64,000 nt of DNA from Zygnema cylindricum (Eukaryota > Streptophyta > Zygnematophyceae > Zygnematales > Zygnemataceae): assembly GCA_037447655.1 (NCBI GenBank), contig JBBHKE010003364.1, forward strand, positions 218,549-282,548. Direction: 5' to 3'. Of this stretch, positions 9,569 to 22,113 are shown in pieces; positions within the stretch are counted from its first letter, which is position 1; every line of letters begins with the position of its first letter. The translations under genes and the position numbers were made by a program. Under the pieces are notes generated by a model. It did not search any database and was not told where the DNA came from. It worked only from the letters and a program-made list of their open reading frames with translations.

Positions 9569-12500
9569 ATGGAGGCCTCGGCAGCCTTGCAAGAAGAGGT
9601 ACGGGGACGAGAGAAAGAAACAGAAAACGAAGCACGCAAGCACTAATATTATTTAATGTTTTCACAAAACGGAGAACATTATTCCTACGCACACTAATTG
9701 TGGATGATAGGGTTTGTGTGTGATTGATAATGATACGCGCTGTTTGACTTTTGGCCCAAAGCACCATATAGTTTGAACGTGACCGAAGGTATGGAACATT
9801 ACACGTGGCTAGCCGGTGTCATCGGTTCGTCACACGTGTGCTACGAGGACAACCGCATATGGTGTGTCCGCGCCTCGTTGCCGATTCAAACTACGATGAA
9901 GCGATGGCGTGTGTGTACGGAATTTGTCAGCCAGTTTACAGGCACTGACAGACGCGGGTTTGACTCCTTGCAAGTCCATAGATTTTACAGTTTACAAAGG
10001 TGAAAAATTAGAATTAAGAATTTGACAATTTTAGAGTTAAGCAAGTTAAGGATTCAAGAGCTTTTTAAGAAGTAAGAATCTATACTCTCCATGGGATCTG
10101 TTGAAACAACGTTTGTGGTTCCATTTTTAGTGTTAAAATTGATTGCAAATGGTCCGACATAGTCCCAAGAGAAAAACGATAAAAAAAGAAAAAAGAGTTG
10201 GAGAGGTCCAAGGATAAGTTGAAATAAATGTTAGCATGATTCTCTTTTCACTCTTACCTTAATTCGATCGAGTTGAGTTAAAGTTTTTTCACTCTTTTAG
10301 TCCCTAGAAATACGTCGAATTTGAAGACAACAAAGATTAAAGAAGCAACGAAAATGGGGATATTAGAATTATTAATTGCATGTAGAGCAATATGTATACT
10401 AAATCAGTTATACTTGACTGGCTGAAGAAAAGCAGTCTAACTCAGCATTTTAACCTTCTGGCTCAATTTATGTTTTGCAATGTGTTCGGATGGAAATTTC
10501 CTGTAATTAATTATGCATAAAAAGTATGACGGTGGGTGCCATTGTCGGTGATTATGCATAGTGGTTGGGATTCGTGAATTAAAGCAACGGAAGTGATTGG
10601 AAGGGCACAAATACGAGAGGATTCAAACAGTTTTAATCCTGTACACTCACGAAGCAGATGTCGAGCAATGCCAAGGCAATTGTTTATATAGCTTAGAGTG
10701 GCATTTTATAATACTGACATACTGACTGGAAAAGCCCTTATTTCTATAATTTCTGTCTCTGTTTTTTAGACTTCTGTATTGACGTGGCTGCTTCGAGGGT
10801 GGTTGGGAGGGTCTACCAGTGGCAGGTGACGGAGGAGGAGGTGGAGGTAAAGCAAGCTTTTGAGGGGGCATTCAAGTCTGTTGGACTGGCCCTCCCTTCT
10901 AGTCTACAGCCCAACGTACACAACTTTCTCAAAACGCTACAGATGTTGGTTAATGTTTGAAAGGCATTAGTGTTTAGGCGTAGGCAAAGTCAGTTTTTGT
11001 CCAGCATTTGTTAAGTACAGAGTTTCTTATGGATAAAATAGTAAAAGTAAGATTTTTTTTTTTTTTTTTTTTCAGTGCTCCATCATCCTGTGAGCTCTCC
11101 TCAGACATTCGGTTCTTGTCGTTTTTCGACTCTTAGCGAAAATGTTGCCAAATCTCATCCTGGGCTTCTTATGCACATAAATGAAATGCAAAATGCTAAA
11201 TTGGTCGTTTTCTTATTGTAAGATCATCTGTCGGTTGTAGGATTGTCTCTTAGTTTCCCATGTGTACGCTAAGATAAACGGTTGGTGTGTACACTTTTCT
11301 TCTGAAACTGAGTTGATTCTATAGGTCCTAACATTTGCTCTAGAATAAGCTTTAGGTTTATACTTTTATTTGTGAAAAGTGTGGAGGGATACAACCGAAC
11401 AGAGGCCGAAACATAGTTTCAATGCGTGTGATAGTCAGGCTCAGTTATTGTGGTATATTCATTCCAACTAAACAATATATAATGCAATTTCTCACGGAGG
11501 AATTGCGTCGCCTCTGTTACTTTGAATTGCAGGCTCTTGCTTTGCTGGAGGGAGGCAATGGAAGCGCCATTGCGGGTTTGTTTGGGGGCTGGCTCAAGGC
11601 AAAACGAATGGCTAAAAGAATGCGTATAAAGATTACTGAGAGCTCTACGTTTATTACAAATACTCCACTGAAAGTCTCCTCAAGGTACACAACCATTGCT
11701 ATTAGAGTTAGTGATTTTTTAGTGTTAACATTTTATTAGAATTAGCTAGATTAAATTATGTTTTCAGAAGCGGCTCATTGTAGGACACTTATCTAGTGTT
11801 ATTAACATTTATTTATGATTTTTGGGTTAGAAAAACACTTACCTGATTAATAGTGCGGTGTAGTTGACGGAATAGTTTTGCCTATCAACTCTAGGTAGTT
11901 AACAGAGTCTACAAAAGTAAATACTTTTTTTTCAGATCAATTGCATTGAGAGGAGAGGAGATCACACTCTTTTGGAGGGTTAATAGTCCTGACGCCCTTG
12001 TTGTAGGGGCTTTCCACGAGCGTCCATTAGAAGATGGAAATGGATATTTTCTATACAATTGCAATTATGAAATCAAAGATGGGATCGATGACATCCCTGT
12101 AGGCAAAGAGGTGAGTGCAAGTGAAAAAGGTTTTTTTTTGGAATGTTGAAGCTGAACAATGTGCGAAGAATTTTGCAGGGAAGAAATTTCTGAACAATTA
12201 AAGAGTTCAGATGTAAAAGAACATCCTGTTCCGTACGGGGAAAACAGTTTATCAGAACAGTTGGGGAAGGCGTCAGAACTGGACATAGGAGCTATTGATT
12301 GGTTAAAACTGGGGGCTCTTCATCGCACAGAAAATTCAGAAGGAAACTCGAGTGATGAAAACGTTAGAAGTCCATCTCCTGTTGAGGTATTTTCTTTCTC
12401 CCTATTGAACCTTATATAGGACATGGTGAATCAACACTGACTGTTTGAAGTCACCCTCCATTGAAGAGTGACGTGAGAGATTTTTTTCCGATTTTCTTAT

Positions 12501-15500
12501 GTGCTTTCTTTCGTCTGTGAATGAAAAAAATGCCACTCTACTGTTCCTCTTTCTGAAGATTCGATTTGATACCTTGAACTTTAGTTTGCATGTGTGTATG
12601 ATCCAGGTGAATGTGAACTCTGGAGGAGTAGTTTATTTTGCTCTATTCCACCAATCAGCTGACAGTAGGAGAGAGAGTGAAGCGAGACAGGAAGGTTTAT
12701 CCATGGCTGCCGCCTGTCTAAAATTTGCACCGACCAGACTGGCCACTCAATCTGAAAAGTTGGGCAGTGAACTTGCAAGGCATCTTTCTGTAGCAACTCC
12801 CCAGGTATATAACTCGCCTAATCCCAGAATAATGTTCAAAGTTTGCCCCGTTTTCTTTCTGATTTTTTATTTTTCTCTCTGATTTTTCTGTTTTCTTTCT
12901 GATCTTACGATGACGTTCACCAAAGGTGACCACTTTTTAGGCAGGAAAGCTTTTGCAAGTGACTATTGTTCAAGACGAGCCATGTCGTCCGGAGAAAGTA
13001 TTCTAACACTGAAAACAAGATTCCTTTCTCTGAACCTACAATGTAGGAATTCTTTATAGCTTCGTTACATGCAGTACATCATGCCCTGGACTTTTTATTG
13101 CTTGACGGTTCGAGAGTTCTCACCTCCTGAGTGAATAAATAATTTCCCAGGTTCCTGGTTGTTTACAGATAATAGTTAAATCAACTTGAATGTGAATTGC
13201 AGGCAAGAGTCGTTCACAGTTGTAGTCCCGAGTTTGGCGAAATCGAAAAAGGTGTGGTGAACGCAAGGGAACACTGGAAGTCAGTGGGAAACGAAGGGGC
13301 AAAAAACAGCTGTGAAGAGTTTCTGGAGGCTTTGAGACTGAGTCGATGTCTTCTCATTATGAGGTATGCTCAATTTTGCCTCCAGTTTTGCCGTCACCTA
13401 TAGCTTAAAAGTGCAAAAATGATTGGAAATGCTAAATCTGATAGCCGGTATCTTGTGTGATGTAAGACTCGTATATTACGGGATCACCACATATAGAGTT
13501 TCCACACCTCTTCGCACATTAGAACGATGATTTTGCAGTTAACTTTCCGTTTAAGCTTTAGCTTTGGGTAAAATTTCAACCTACGTGACGTTGAAAATTT
13601 GCAGAATAGGTTTTGCCTGCACTGTTTGTTTTGTCGGCTCAAATCGATTTCTGATCGAGTTTTAGACTTACAAACACGTCTAGATGTGCTAGTTTGTTTG
13701 CAAGGCATAATCAAATTTTATAAACCTTTGCAGTTATGTGCACGGTCGTCCACTTCTAAAAAGTCCGGCGGCTTTTCAAGGACAAAAAACCGCTGAAAAT
13801 ACAGCGTCTTCTTTAGGAAGAGTACTTATTTTGGACCTTGTCCTCCGTAACCCGGATCGTCTGTCATGTTCTCGGTTAGGGTGGAGAGGAAATCCTAGTA
13901 ACCTCATCTACACGAATCGACCAAGTTTGGTCTCCCCAATGAGAAAATCTTCTCAAGATGTTAAGGATGATTTGGGGAACACAAATGTAACTAAGAGTGA
14001 AATGCAAGAATCGTGCAAAACAGGAACATTGGTGGTTATCGATTCCGGAATTTGTCGTAGACCTCCATCGAAACAGGCGGCACAAGATCGCTGCGAATAT
14101 GTAAAAATGGTAGAATTGATATTAAACGACTCCCAGGTAGCCGGAAACATACTTTACGAAATTTCTGGAGGCAATTTAGGTTTTCCTGAGGGTTTGGAGA
14201 ATGAAGAATGTAAGAGTCAGAATTCAGTTGTAGGAGAAAAATCGATAGAACAAGAAAAGGTAGTTGAAGCGTTTCAAGAGGGGTTCAGAGCCGCTATTAC
14301 AGATTTGGAAAAGCTGCAATTTGCATTACAGGTTTTAAAAAAGAGGCTCGACGAAATGCTTCGGGCCTTTATTGCTTATGTTATGGCTGGGGACGAAAGT
14401 GATCAGAAAAGCAGGGAGGTAGAGAAGGGGAGAGATAGGGGAAGTGGTCCTAGGCTTCCCCCACAGAGTCCTTCCTCCTCAGGATCAGGAAGAGTAAAGA
14501 AAAAAAGTTATAGTAGTTCTGAAAACCGTAAATATCCAAGCCCACAAAATGAAGGCAGGGAGAACAAGGGAAATTCTGTGAATCAAAGCAGGTGGAGTAA
14601 AGAACTAAGTTGCGTCACAAAATTAAGTTTTGAGGGCAATAATGAAGCGAATCCTGACTTGACAGTCAAAAGTAAGGAGGAAAGTGTGGATGAGCAGAAA
14701 GACATTCATAAGGCTATAAACAAAAACAGAGCTGGTCAGATGGGTAACAATAAGGTGAGAGATGTCAATGATGTAGTCATGACAGAAAAATTGGAAGGAG
14801 AGAAGCTGATTGGGAGCATCAGATCAGCAGCTCACGCTACAAAAGTCAGTAAAGAAGAAAATAACAACGAAGATAAAGAAGAATATATGGAAGAAAATAA
14901 AAGAGAAAATAAAGAAGGAAATAAAGAAGAAGATAAAGACGCTAGTGATAGGCCAACAAAGACGGCGGACATGTTTGATGGTCGACAAGAAGCTGGTGAT
15001 GGGAGTCCCACAAAAAATCGACATATTTCGCAAACGTTGGGTTCTCCTCAGTCCCCGACTGGAACAGGATCTTCTGGGGACCTACAAGGAGGATCCGGAC
15101 AGAAGTCAAGTCCTTCAAGAGGAAAGTGGTACGAAGGTGTCGGTAGTCTTCCGTCTCGCCTCACAATGAAGATACGAGGAGTAAACCAATCTGTAAAGGT
15201 ATCCGTTAATCCCCTGACCTGTTGTTCAAATGGCCAGTTCCTCCATTTCTGAGAAGTTAAAAGCACCCAGTAAAGTTGTATCTTGGGAGGTCAACATGGC
15301 CGATAAAATTTAAGCATATCTAAGAACAATCTCTTGGAATCTCCTGGATTGTTGTTGCGAAAACTTCTTTTCATTGGTGCATTGACTTCTTGTGGCAAGT
15401 TTGAAATCATCTTTGCAGTCGATTGTTTTACTGGTTTCCGAGTTTGTTGTTCTAAAAAGCTTGATCATTCTTCATCGCAAACCATTATTTAAAATGTATG

Positions 15501-18176
15501 GCTTCTTGAACCCCATTTTCATGCCGTTTGTTTTTAAAATCACTGAAATTATGATGAGCAACATTTTTTATCCCTCTTTGTTTGAAGTCATTTGTGGACT
15601 TCAGACCTAGATATCTACACTCTCCATCGTAATTAATATGGATTATAGCAACGCTAAACACCAAATCCGTTGGGGGTTACACATAATAATCTGTGAACCG
15701 CAGCATCCACTAACAGAAACAAACAAGTAGGCAACACTTTTGTTGTGTAAAAGAACACACTAATTATGATTGAATTTACTTAGGGGGACAATCAATTACG
15801 CGAGCAATTGCAATGGTGGAATGGAGTGATTCGTGAAGAGTGTCAAAAAATATGCAGTGTGTACGACTTCACCACGGGGTTTCTGGAGAGAGGAACCATG
15901 AGTCTGGTTGACAGTTACGAGCTCAAGGTACGAGAAAGTAAATACTAAGCTTAAGTGAGAAGCCAAAGGAAGTTGAGGGAAATTTAATTGGGAGGTTATG
16001 CATTTTTTTCTGGCAAGTTTCGACTTGTCTTTGGTAACAAAAAAATATGATGACGGGTTGAGTTGGTTTGTTTTTTGTCTCCTCTGTTACCTTTCTGTGC
16101 TTTAGCTTTAAATTGAACCAGTCGGAAATTTGAGATGGAGATAATATCTGAGACTCTTCTAGCTTAAAGTGAGGTCAATCAAGTTTTCAATACACTCAAC
16201 AAGCATAGAATGAGACGAGATCACTCCTTCAACTTCCCTTAATATGTCCATTCTTAAAATGAATCTTGTTTTTTGGTGAATTCTTGTTAGACAGGTACGT
16301 TTGGAACATGTATTAGAAAGGACATCTCTTGTCCTCCAAGGAGCTGCAACAGAAAGACCTTCTTTAGTTCTTCCCGGTTTATTTATTGGTGGGGCAGTTG
16401 CCGCAAGATCTCAAGAAACTTTACTTCATCTTGGTATCTCAAAAATTTTGAATCTCTGCCCGATGGATATATGTGACCCACCTGAGGAGCAAGAAAATAG
16501 TCCGTTCAGTTGTTTGCATATGCCGGTGAGTGGTGTGCTTTTATGTTTTTTAAGGGTGTTTTAGGTTATGTTTTAGTTTTAGCTTCTCTTTATGAGTTTG
16601 TTTCCCAGCGCAGGAACTCGGCCAGTGGGCACTTCAGTGGCCACTGGAATTAAGATGGACGGCAATATCTTGAACCAAATCTTATCAAATGTAGTATTTT
16701 TTTTGGTACAAAACATGCTTCATCGCTTGTCGAGGAATAACACGACGGAATTTTACCCTCATTTTATGGGTAAAACATGAGTAATGTTACACTGCGTATA
16801 TTTTTGCGGGTAATTGCATGTACAGTTTACTCACAAAACTCACATGAAATGGTATGGTGATACATTGAAGACATTAAATGTTCAAAGTCCTTGTATGAGG
16901 CACTGAAGTAACCATACGTAAAACTCCCAACACTCGTCATTTTAGTTTAGAGATTCTGAGAAGTTGTGACGATTATGCTCCTTTCATTAAGGTTCTCCAG
17001 GCATTGCAAATTTAATGTTCCGGTAGAACTATTTGAGATTATCTTTTACACCAGTCAGTCTGTCCAGCTTTTACCTCGACTTTGTGTTTTTTGGAACTCT
17101 AAAAATATCTTAAAGACCTGCCATCCGCTGATCCTTGAGTGTTTGAAGTAAACTTAAGTCAATTTAGAAAAAATGTTCGTTGGTTTTTGCAGCTCCAAGA
17201 TGTCGATTGCGAAGATATCAGCATTCATTTTGATAAGGCATGCGACTATATCGACTCGGTACAGAATGGAGGGAACAAAATTCTCATTCACTGTTTTGAA
17301 GGGAGGAGTCGAAGTGCAGCTATGGTGCTCGCTTACATGATGCTTCGCAGGTTTTCCCTCTTTACTCCCTCTCACTTCCCGCTTTCCCTTTCTTTCTCCT
17401 CTTTTCTATCTCTCTCTCTCTGCGTAACTCAATGCCTGTTGTTAGAGCTAGAGATTGAAACTCTGGCTTTTTTTTAAAAATTTCTCTTTTTTAATATCCG
17501 CTCCTCTTTTAACGAGACTTAGGAGAATCACTCTCTCTCTCTCTGGATTGTGATTTTTGAAGACTATGACTGAATATGGTTGGGATGCATCTGTATCCGA
17601 GGTCAATTGCCATTCTCGGAGTCTGTAGGAAAATAAAGTGCGTTTCATCTTATTTTGGTATTGTCACAAATCCAGAGCAATGCACCAGTTTGTTTATGGA
17701 AACTTTTTACTTTCCTTTTATGCTCGGTATTGATTAGTTAAGCATTTTTTTTCTCCAGAAACATGACTCTTGCCGAAGCCTGGGCCCTTCTGAAAGCGGC
17801 ACATCCTCGTGCTCGCCCAAACGACGGTTTTATGAAAACTCTTTTGGAACTCGACAAAAAACTTCGAGGAGTTCCCTCGATGGAGTGGAAGCCCCGGAAA
17901 CCAGTCGCCCGTACCTGTCATCTTTGCGACAAAATGGTTGGATTCAGCAGTGACTCGCTGCTGTTTCATATGAAAAGAAAACATCCGGGGACGTTGATGA
18001 AGGCAGATGGCGAAACGGTGGTGGTAGTCGATCCGCAGTTGAATGAAGAATCTGTGTGCCATACTCCGACACAGAGTTCTCTTGATGCAATGGAAGCTAA
18101 TTCTTCTCAAGTTTCTCCTGAAGACATGGCTAAGATGCAACTGTTGGCAGTTGTGGGACTATCCGAGCCATCGTAA
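9569..18176 (+). CDS. PHS1: PHS1-like atypical tubulin kinase/dual-specificity MAPK phosphatase
   Basis: Exons: 9569-9598 (candidate first exon, phase-compatible), 11533-11684, 11936-12110, 12179-12386, 12607-12804, 13203-13363, 13734-15198, 15784-15927, 16295-16525, 17193-17350, 17759-18176; about 1,110 residues. In Arabidopsis PHS1 joins an actin-fragmin-kinase-like domain that phosphorylates alpha-tubulin with a MAPK phosphatase, and it controls cortical microtubules. Kinase marks here: LDLVLRNPDRL and VVIDSG, both in exon 13734-15198. That exon then encodes a long Glu/Lys/Asn-rich linker. The phosphatase domain begins near 16300 (GLFIGGAVAARS) and has the catalytic HCFEGRSRSA at 17290-17320, intact for the HCx5R motif. 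The last exon has MTLAEAWALLKAAHPRARPN and a C2H2-like motif (CHLC...HMKRKH). The phase does not match between 12110 and 12179. Exon 11936-12110 has no counterpart that I recall in Arabidopsis PHS1. Confidence 0.9.
11686..11862. mobile_element. Short TIR element in PHS1 intron, abutting splice donor
   Basis: 177 bp between TACACAACCATTGC and its imperfect inverted end (AATAGTGCGGTGTA). It starts one base after the exon end at 11684, so the T of the donor GT belongs to the element's TA. The whole intron is 251 nt, so the element makes up most of it. Confidence 0.65.
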
Positions 18177-19203
18177 CTTGTGTAGGGAGCCATGTCAGTG
18201 AATAACCACAAATGTTCCATAAAGTCGCGTTACTTGACGTGAAAGCCCGACTTTCTTAGGCTTGTGTCATTGTGTTAATAAGTGAAAATTTGTGTTAAAA
18301 AGTTAAATTTTGTTAAGGAATCTCTTTGTATATTTGTCATTCCAATAGCAAATACTCTTAATGGCAGGGACTGTGACATTGTATGGCTCATAGTGTGACT
18401 TAAAGTTGCAGCAGAGAAGCATTGGCAGTTCCACGCATTTACCTACACCCACATTTGTTGCAGACCTGTGAGGACTTGAATTACATTGGTTGTTGCCCAA
18501 ATATATTTTGACAGTTTATGCTGCCAGAGCTGGAGGTGAGAACAAGGACCGAAGTTGCCCTATCCACACTGGTAATGTCGTGTACACTATGACTTGCTAA
18601 TGAAGGGAAAATTAGTTGGCATAGGCTTAACCCTAATGTTATTGGTTCTATTGCGTTGAAGAACATTTACGTTGAGCAGTCAAATAATCGCCGTCAAGGA
18701 AAAAAACGTTTTATTTAACACTATTTTGTAATTAGCTGTCAGATGGTGCATTAAACTAGCACCAATTTAAGTGTTATTACAGTAATTGCGATCAGTTAAG
18801 TTGTCTTACCATGCACTTTCATCAAGATGATCCAACCGTCCATCACACAAGTCAGCCAACACTGGTCAATCAAGTGTCGAACTGAGATAAATCAGAAGTA
18901 ACAGACTAGAGGCAGACAGACAGGGGTAATAAGCACTTCGTAAATTTATTGCAGTGGATTTTCGAGAGAGCCTCAAAGCTAAGCGGACACATTTTTGCAC
19001 GATGGTGTGCAACCTGTGTCATACCCCTCCTGCCTTCTGCAAAAGAAAAAAAAATCCTTGAAACTGTCTATCCTACCATTAACCTAGCATAAGGTCAAAA
19101 GCTAGCTACGGTACAGAACCTAAATAAGAATGAATATGATCCACATGTCCAGAGATTAAAGCAAATATTGGTGCACTACTAGCGTTCTCAGGCCTATCAT
19201 CAT
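18177..19203. other. Intergenic between convergent PHS1 and DUF3755 genes
   Basis: It holds the presumed 3' UTRs of both genes. AT-rich, with no coding signal recognised. A run of A (about 19041-19051) lies on the PHS1 side; no classical polyadenylation signal was assigned. Confidence 0.5.
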
Positions 19204-22113
19204 CTAGGGCAGGATTTGGTTTGCCAACTCCAGATTTAGTTTTACCGGCAAAGGCGGCATCTGGCTCATGATTCCCGGCATGTTCGTCATACTGCACGCC
19301 ACAGAAATACAACTCACGACATTGTTTAGTTGAAGTCCAGAGACTAAACATTGCAAACTAAGGGCAGTAGTCCATTATGAACATAATATAATTTGTTTCG
19401 CTGTTGCGATCTAAAAGTTAGGTGACTGCCTAAAAAGTTAGCACTTTGAGAATCTTTCCTGAAAGTTATGTGTACGACACTGAAACAGGGTACAACTTGT
19501 TCGAAATGGGTTTTTAGGGTTAAGCCACACAAAGCATAGTTCAATTATGTGAAAACAATTGGAAACACTATATGCCATGACCCCTGTAAGTAGTACACCC
19601 TGTACTATACACGTATTATACCCGAAAAAACCATATAATTCGCGTAGAGTACGTGGTCATCACAAATAGTGTTTCCAACGGTTTTTGGACATTTGAACAA
19701 TGCAAACAAAAACAAAATACTTGCAATGCATAAATCTCAACTCCCACATTACACCATGGTCAGCTAATGTAGTAGACAAATGGCCCCTACCAAGCGGCCA
19801 AGTAAAACATTAAAACGGCCTGCACTAGTCGCGCAGCACAATATAATTTAGTGTAGTTAATTTTGATAGAGCGTGAATGTTAGTAGCCCCTTAACTCTAC
19901 TAGTGATGGGCGGTGTACTTACCCATTCAGTATACTCATGATGTTGTCCCTCAAAACCAAAAATAATTCGCTGTTTTCTTGCACCTGCGCCATACAAGGT
20001 ACGATTTCTTCAAACATTGCACAAAATACTTGATCAACGATATCATGATATCGTTGATGTCATGATCAACGATATTCATATGTACGAAAATACACGATCA
20101 AAAAGCCATGATTCTAACAGAACAAACGGAGATCTGTACTCACCTTGTGGATAACTAAATTTGCCTTTATTTGATTCAAAATCTGGGCGTTAGTTTCAAG
20201 CAGTTCGCCCGTAGTGCCTCCTATTGCTGCACAGAGACAACAAAAAGTCACCCAGCTAATGGAGCTTGAACAAAAAAGGGTTTCTTAAGATCAAAAAAAA
20301 TCAACACTAGTTAAAACTAAACCTTTTCCTGAAAATAAACACCCTAAAAAAAATTAAACCTGCCTCAAAAAGACCTAGAAAGATTCCAAACACCACAAGT
20401 ACTGAGCCTAAAATGGAGCTTTACACGCAACATCTGGCTGTTGAAGTGTTCATTTGTGAAATTTAACCTTTCTTTTTGAAAAATCGAAGTAAAGGAAAAA
20501 AAAATCTTACCATCGTTCGCTATGCCATCCTCACTCTCCACTGCTGGAGCCGCAAGAGTAAATGGAGTCGGTGCAGTCGGTCTTGGAGGAGGAGGAGGTC
20601 CTGGAGACACCCTACTAACTGACTCTGGCCTACTCTGGGAAAACTGTCAAACACAAATGAACAAAGGGAAAAAAAGTAAAGTCCTGGAACCAATTCTACA
20701 GATAAATGGACGTTTACATATTGAACAAGCATCAAACATCCTAATGCTACACGTCATAGTCACAAAAATGAGATCAAAACACAAAGTTAACAAGCAGGTT
20801 TATATCAATCAGACAAATCACTTACTTTTTTATCTTTGCCTTTTTTCAGCGGAACTGGATCATCACGCTTTCGTTTTACATTCTCCTTCTTCTGCAGCAT
20901 TATTCACAACAGAATAAGTATGTCAGTCAACAGATTAAAATCGGAGCTTGAGGAGAGGCGACAGACAGATGTTGAAGGAAAAGAGAGCAAAAAAAAGTTT
21001 TGTAGAGAAAGTATACTGCCCGTCACTATTAGAATTAATCACTCTAATTCGAGTGTGTTTTTTTACCCAAAATCATAAATTAGTGTTGTTAACTCTATTT
21101 AGTTAAGTGCCCATAACGAGCAACGTGGCAAAACATAATTTAGTGTAGAGTCACTAACTCTAATAGCAATGGGCAGCGCAGTGTACTGTACCGTCATCCA
21201 TTTGCATCTGAGAGCGACATCTCTGGCAGTTTTCTCGGGCAGCGTTGCCGCTATTTTGACATATCTCATTAGGCTGGTAGACCGTTCTGCCGGAAATCTG
21301 ACCCAACCTCAAGCAAAAACACAGCAACAAGAGTTGAAAATAGAAACAAAACCAGAACAGTACAGATGGTGTTTATAATTCACGCTTGCCATTAAAAAGA
21401 ACAAAAAGCATTGACAATTGGTACCCGACATTTGCCGTTTCAGTAAGAGATTTCTGGAGTCAACTGTCTCCACACAGGGAAGGAAAAGGACTCCCTCGAA
21501 AACAAAAGCAAAAGTAACAACTGGTTTAACAGTATAATCAAGGGTGAAACAAGACGTTTTGATGTTGAAACTTTTTAAGTTTGGCGTTTACACCCAATAT
21601 TGAGTTCAACGTGGAAGCCCTTCACACAAGCCTTACTTGAACAATTGTCGAGGCAAGAAGACTATCTTGAAAAGCATATGAGCAGTGATCTCAAACTGTT
21701 TCTAAAAACACTGTAACATACTCATCATATTCATTTCCTGCAGAAACTCCTTACAACAATATCCATTTTTGAGCTCAATTGCTCCCTGTCTGGCTCCGTT
21801 GTACCAAAAAACTACAAAAAATGCAAAACTCCACCAAATAACATCCCTTGTCCACACTATTACAACAGAATTCTCACTTTGTCAATCCTTCCTCCAAAAT
21901 CCGAAGCTCCTCTGCTGTCCATGTCTGCGAAAGAATGGGGAAATGGAGAAGCTGTTGAGGACCACTGCTCCCATGCTCTCCGAGGGGAGCCATGGCTACC
22001 ATCGCTCCTCCCTCGTGTGGCGAGAGACCGCTGACGTCATCAAAACCAATCTCCTGTTTGACCTGAGGGGCCGTCGTCCCTGAGACCTGCGCTCTGTTGG
22101 AAGACAAGACCAT
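19204..22113 (-). CDS. SANT/Myb-like DUF3755 nuclear protein
   Basis: Exons in transcript order: 22113-21878, 21297-21192, 20891-20826, 20634-20511, 20226-20144, 19984-19923, 19291-19204. All phases agree and give 254 residues, close to the plant family. The SANT-like helix-rich domain runs from TWTAEELRILEEGL through LMRYVKIAATLPEKTARDV to LRCKWM (about residues 64-113), followed by a basic stretch (KKENVKRKR) that may be a nuclear signal. A Pro-rich linker leads to the DUF3755 core: GELLETNAQILNQIKANL, then VQENSELFLVLRDNIMSIL, ending MPGIMSQMPPLPVKLN near the C-terminus. Plant members are sometimes labelled 'histone H2A deubiquitinase', but no peptidase motif is present and the function is unproven. 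Introns 2 and 6 each carry a TIR element next to the donor. Exon 1 is duplicated upstream (24411-24646). Confidence 0.9.
19750..19917. mobile_element. Short TIR element in DUF3755 intron 6, next to donor
   Basis: About 168 bp. The end facing the donor reads TACACCGCCCATCACTAG on the minus strand, five bases after the exon end (19923). The far end, TACACCATGGTCAGC, is a weaker inverted match. It belongs to the same family as 21014-21185 and 32283-32475. Confidence 0.6.
20033..20058. repeat. Perfect 26-bp palindrome in DUF3755 intron 5
   Basis: ATCAACGATATCA and its exact reverse complement meet at 20045/20046. A further partial copy (ATGATCAACGATAT) follows at about 20062-20075. It lies wholly inside an intron. 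No function is assigned. Confidence 0.75.
21014..21185. mobile_element. Short TIR element in DUF3755 intron 2, next to donor
   Basis: 172 bp, ends TACTGCCCGTCACTATTAGA and the inverted TCTAATAGCAATGGGCAG followed by CGCAGTGTA. The donor-side TA (21184-21185) lies six bases after the end of exon 2 (21192). Internal text (ATAAATTAGTGTTGTTAACTC) resembles the PHS1 and ELF7 intron copies. Confidence 0.7.

Noticed and set aside
10647-10871. Pro-rich minus-strand frame near 10800, or a PHS1 exon at 10769-10826
   Set aside because: The plus-strand exon candidate ends in phase 2 and cannot join 11533 in frame; the minus frame has no family similarity.
14810-15169. Lys-rich frame overlapping the large PHS1 exon
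   Set aside because: It lies in another frame of the 13734-15198 exon, which is continuous with conserved kinase and phosphatase parts.
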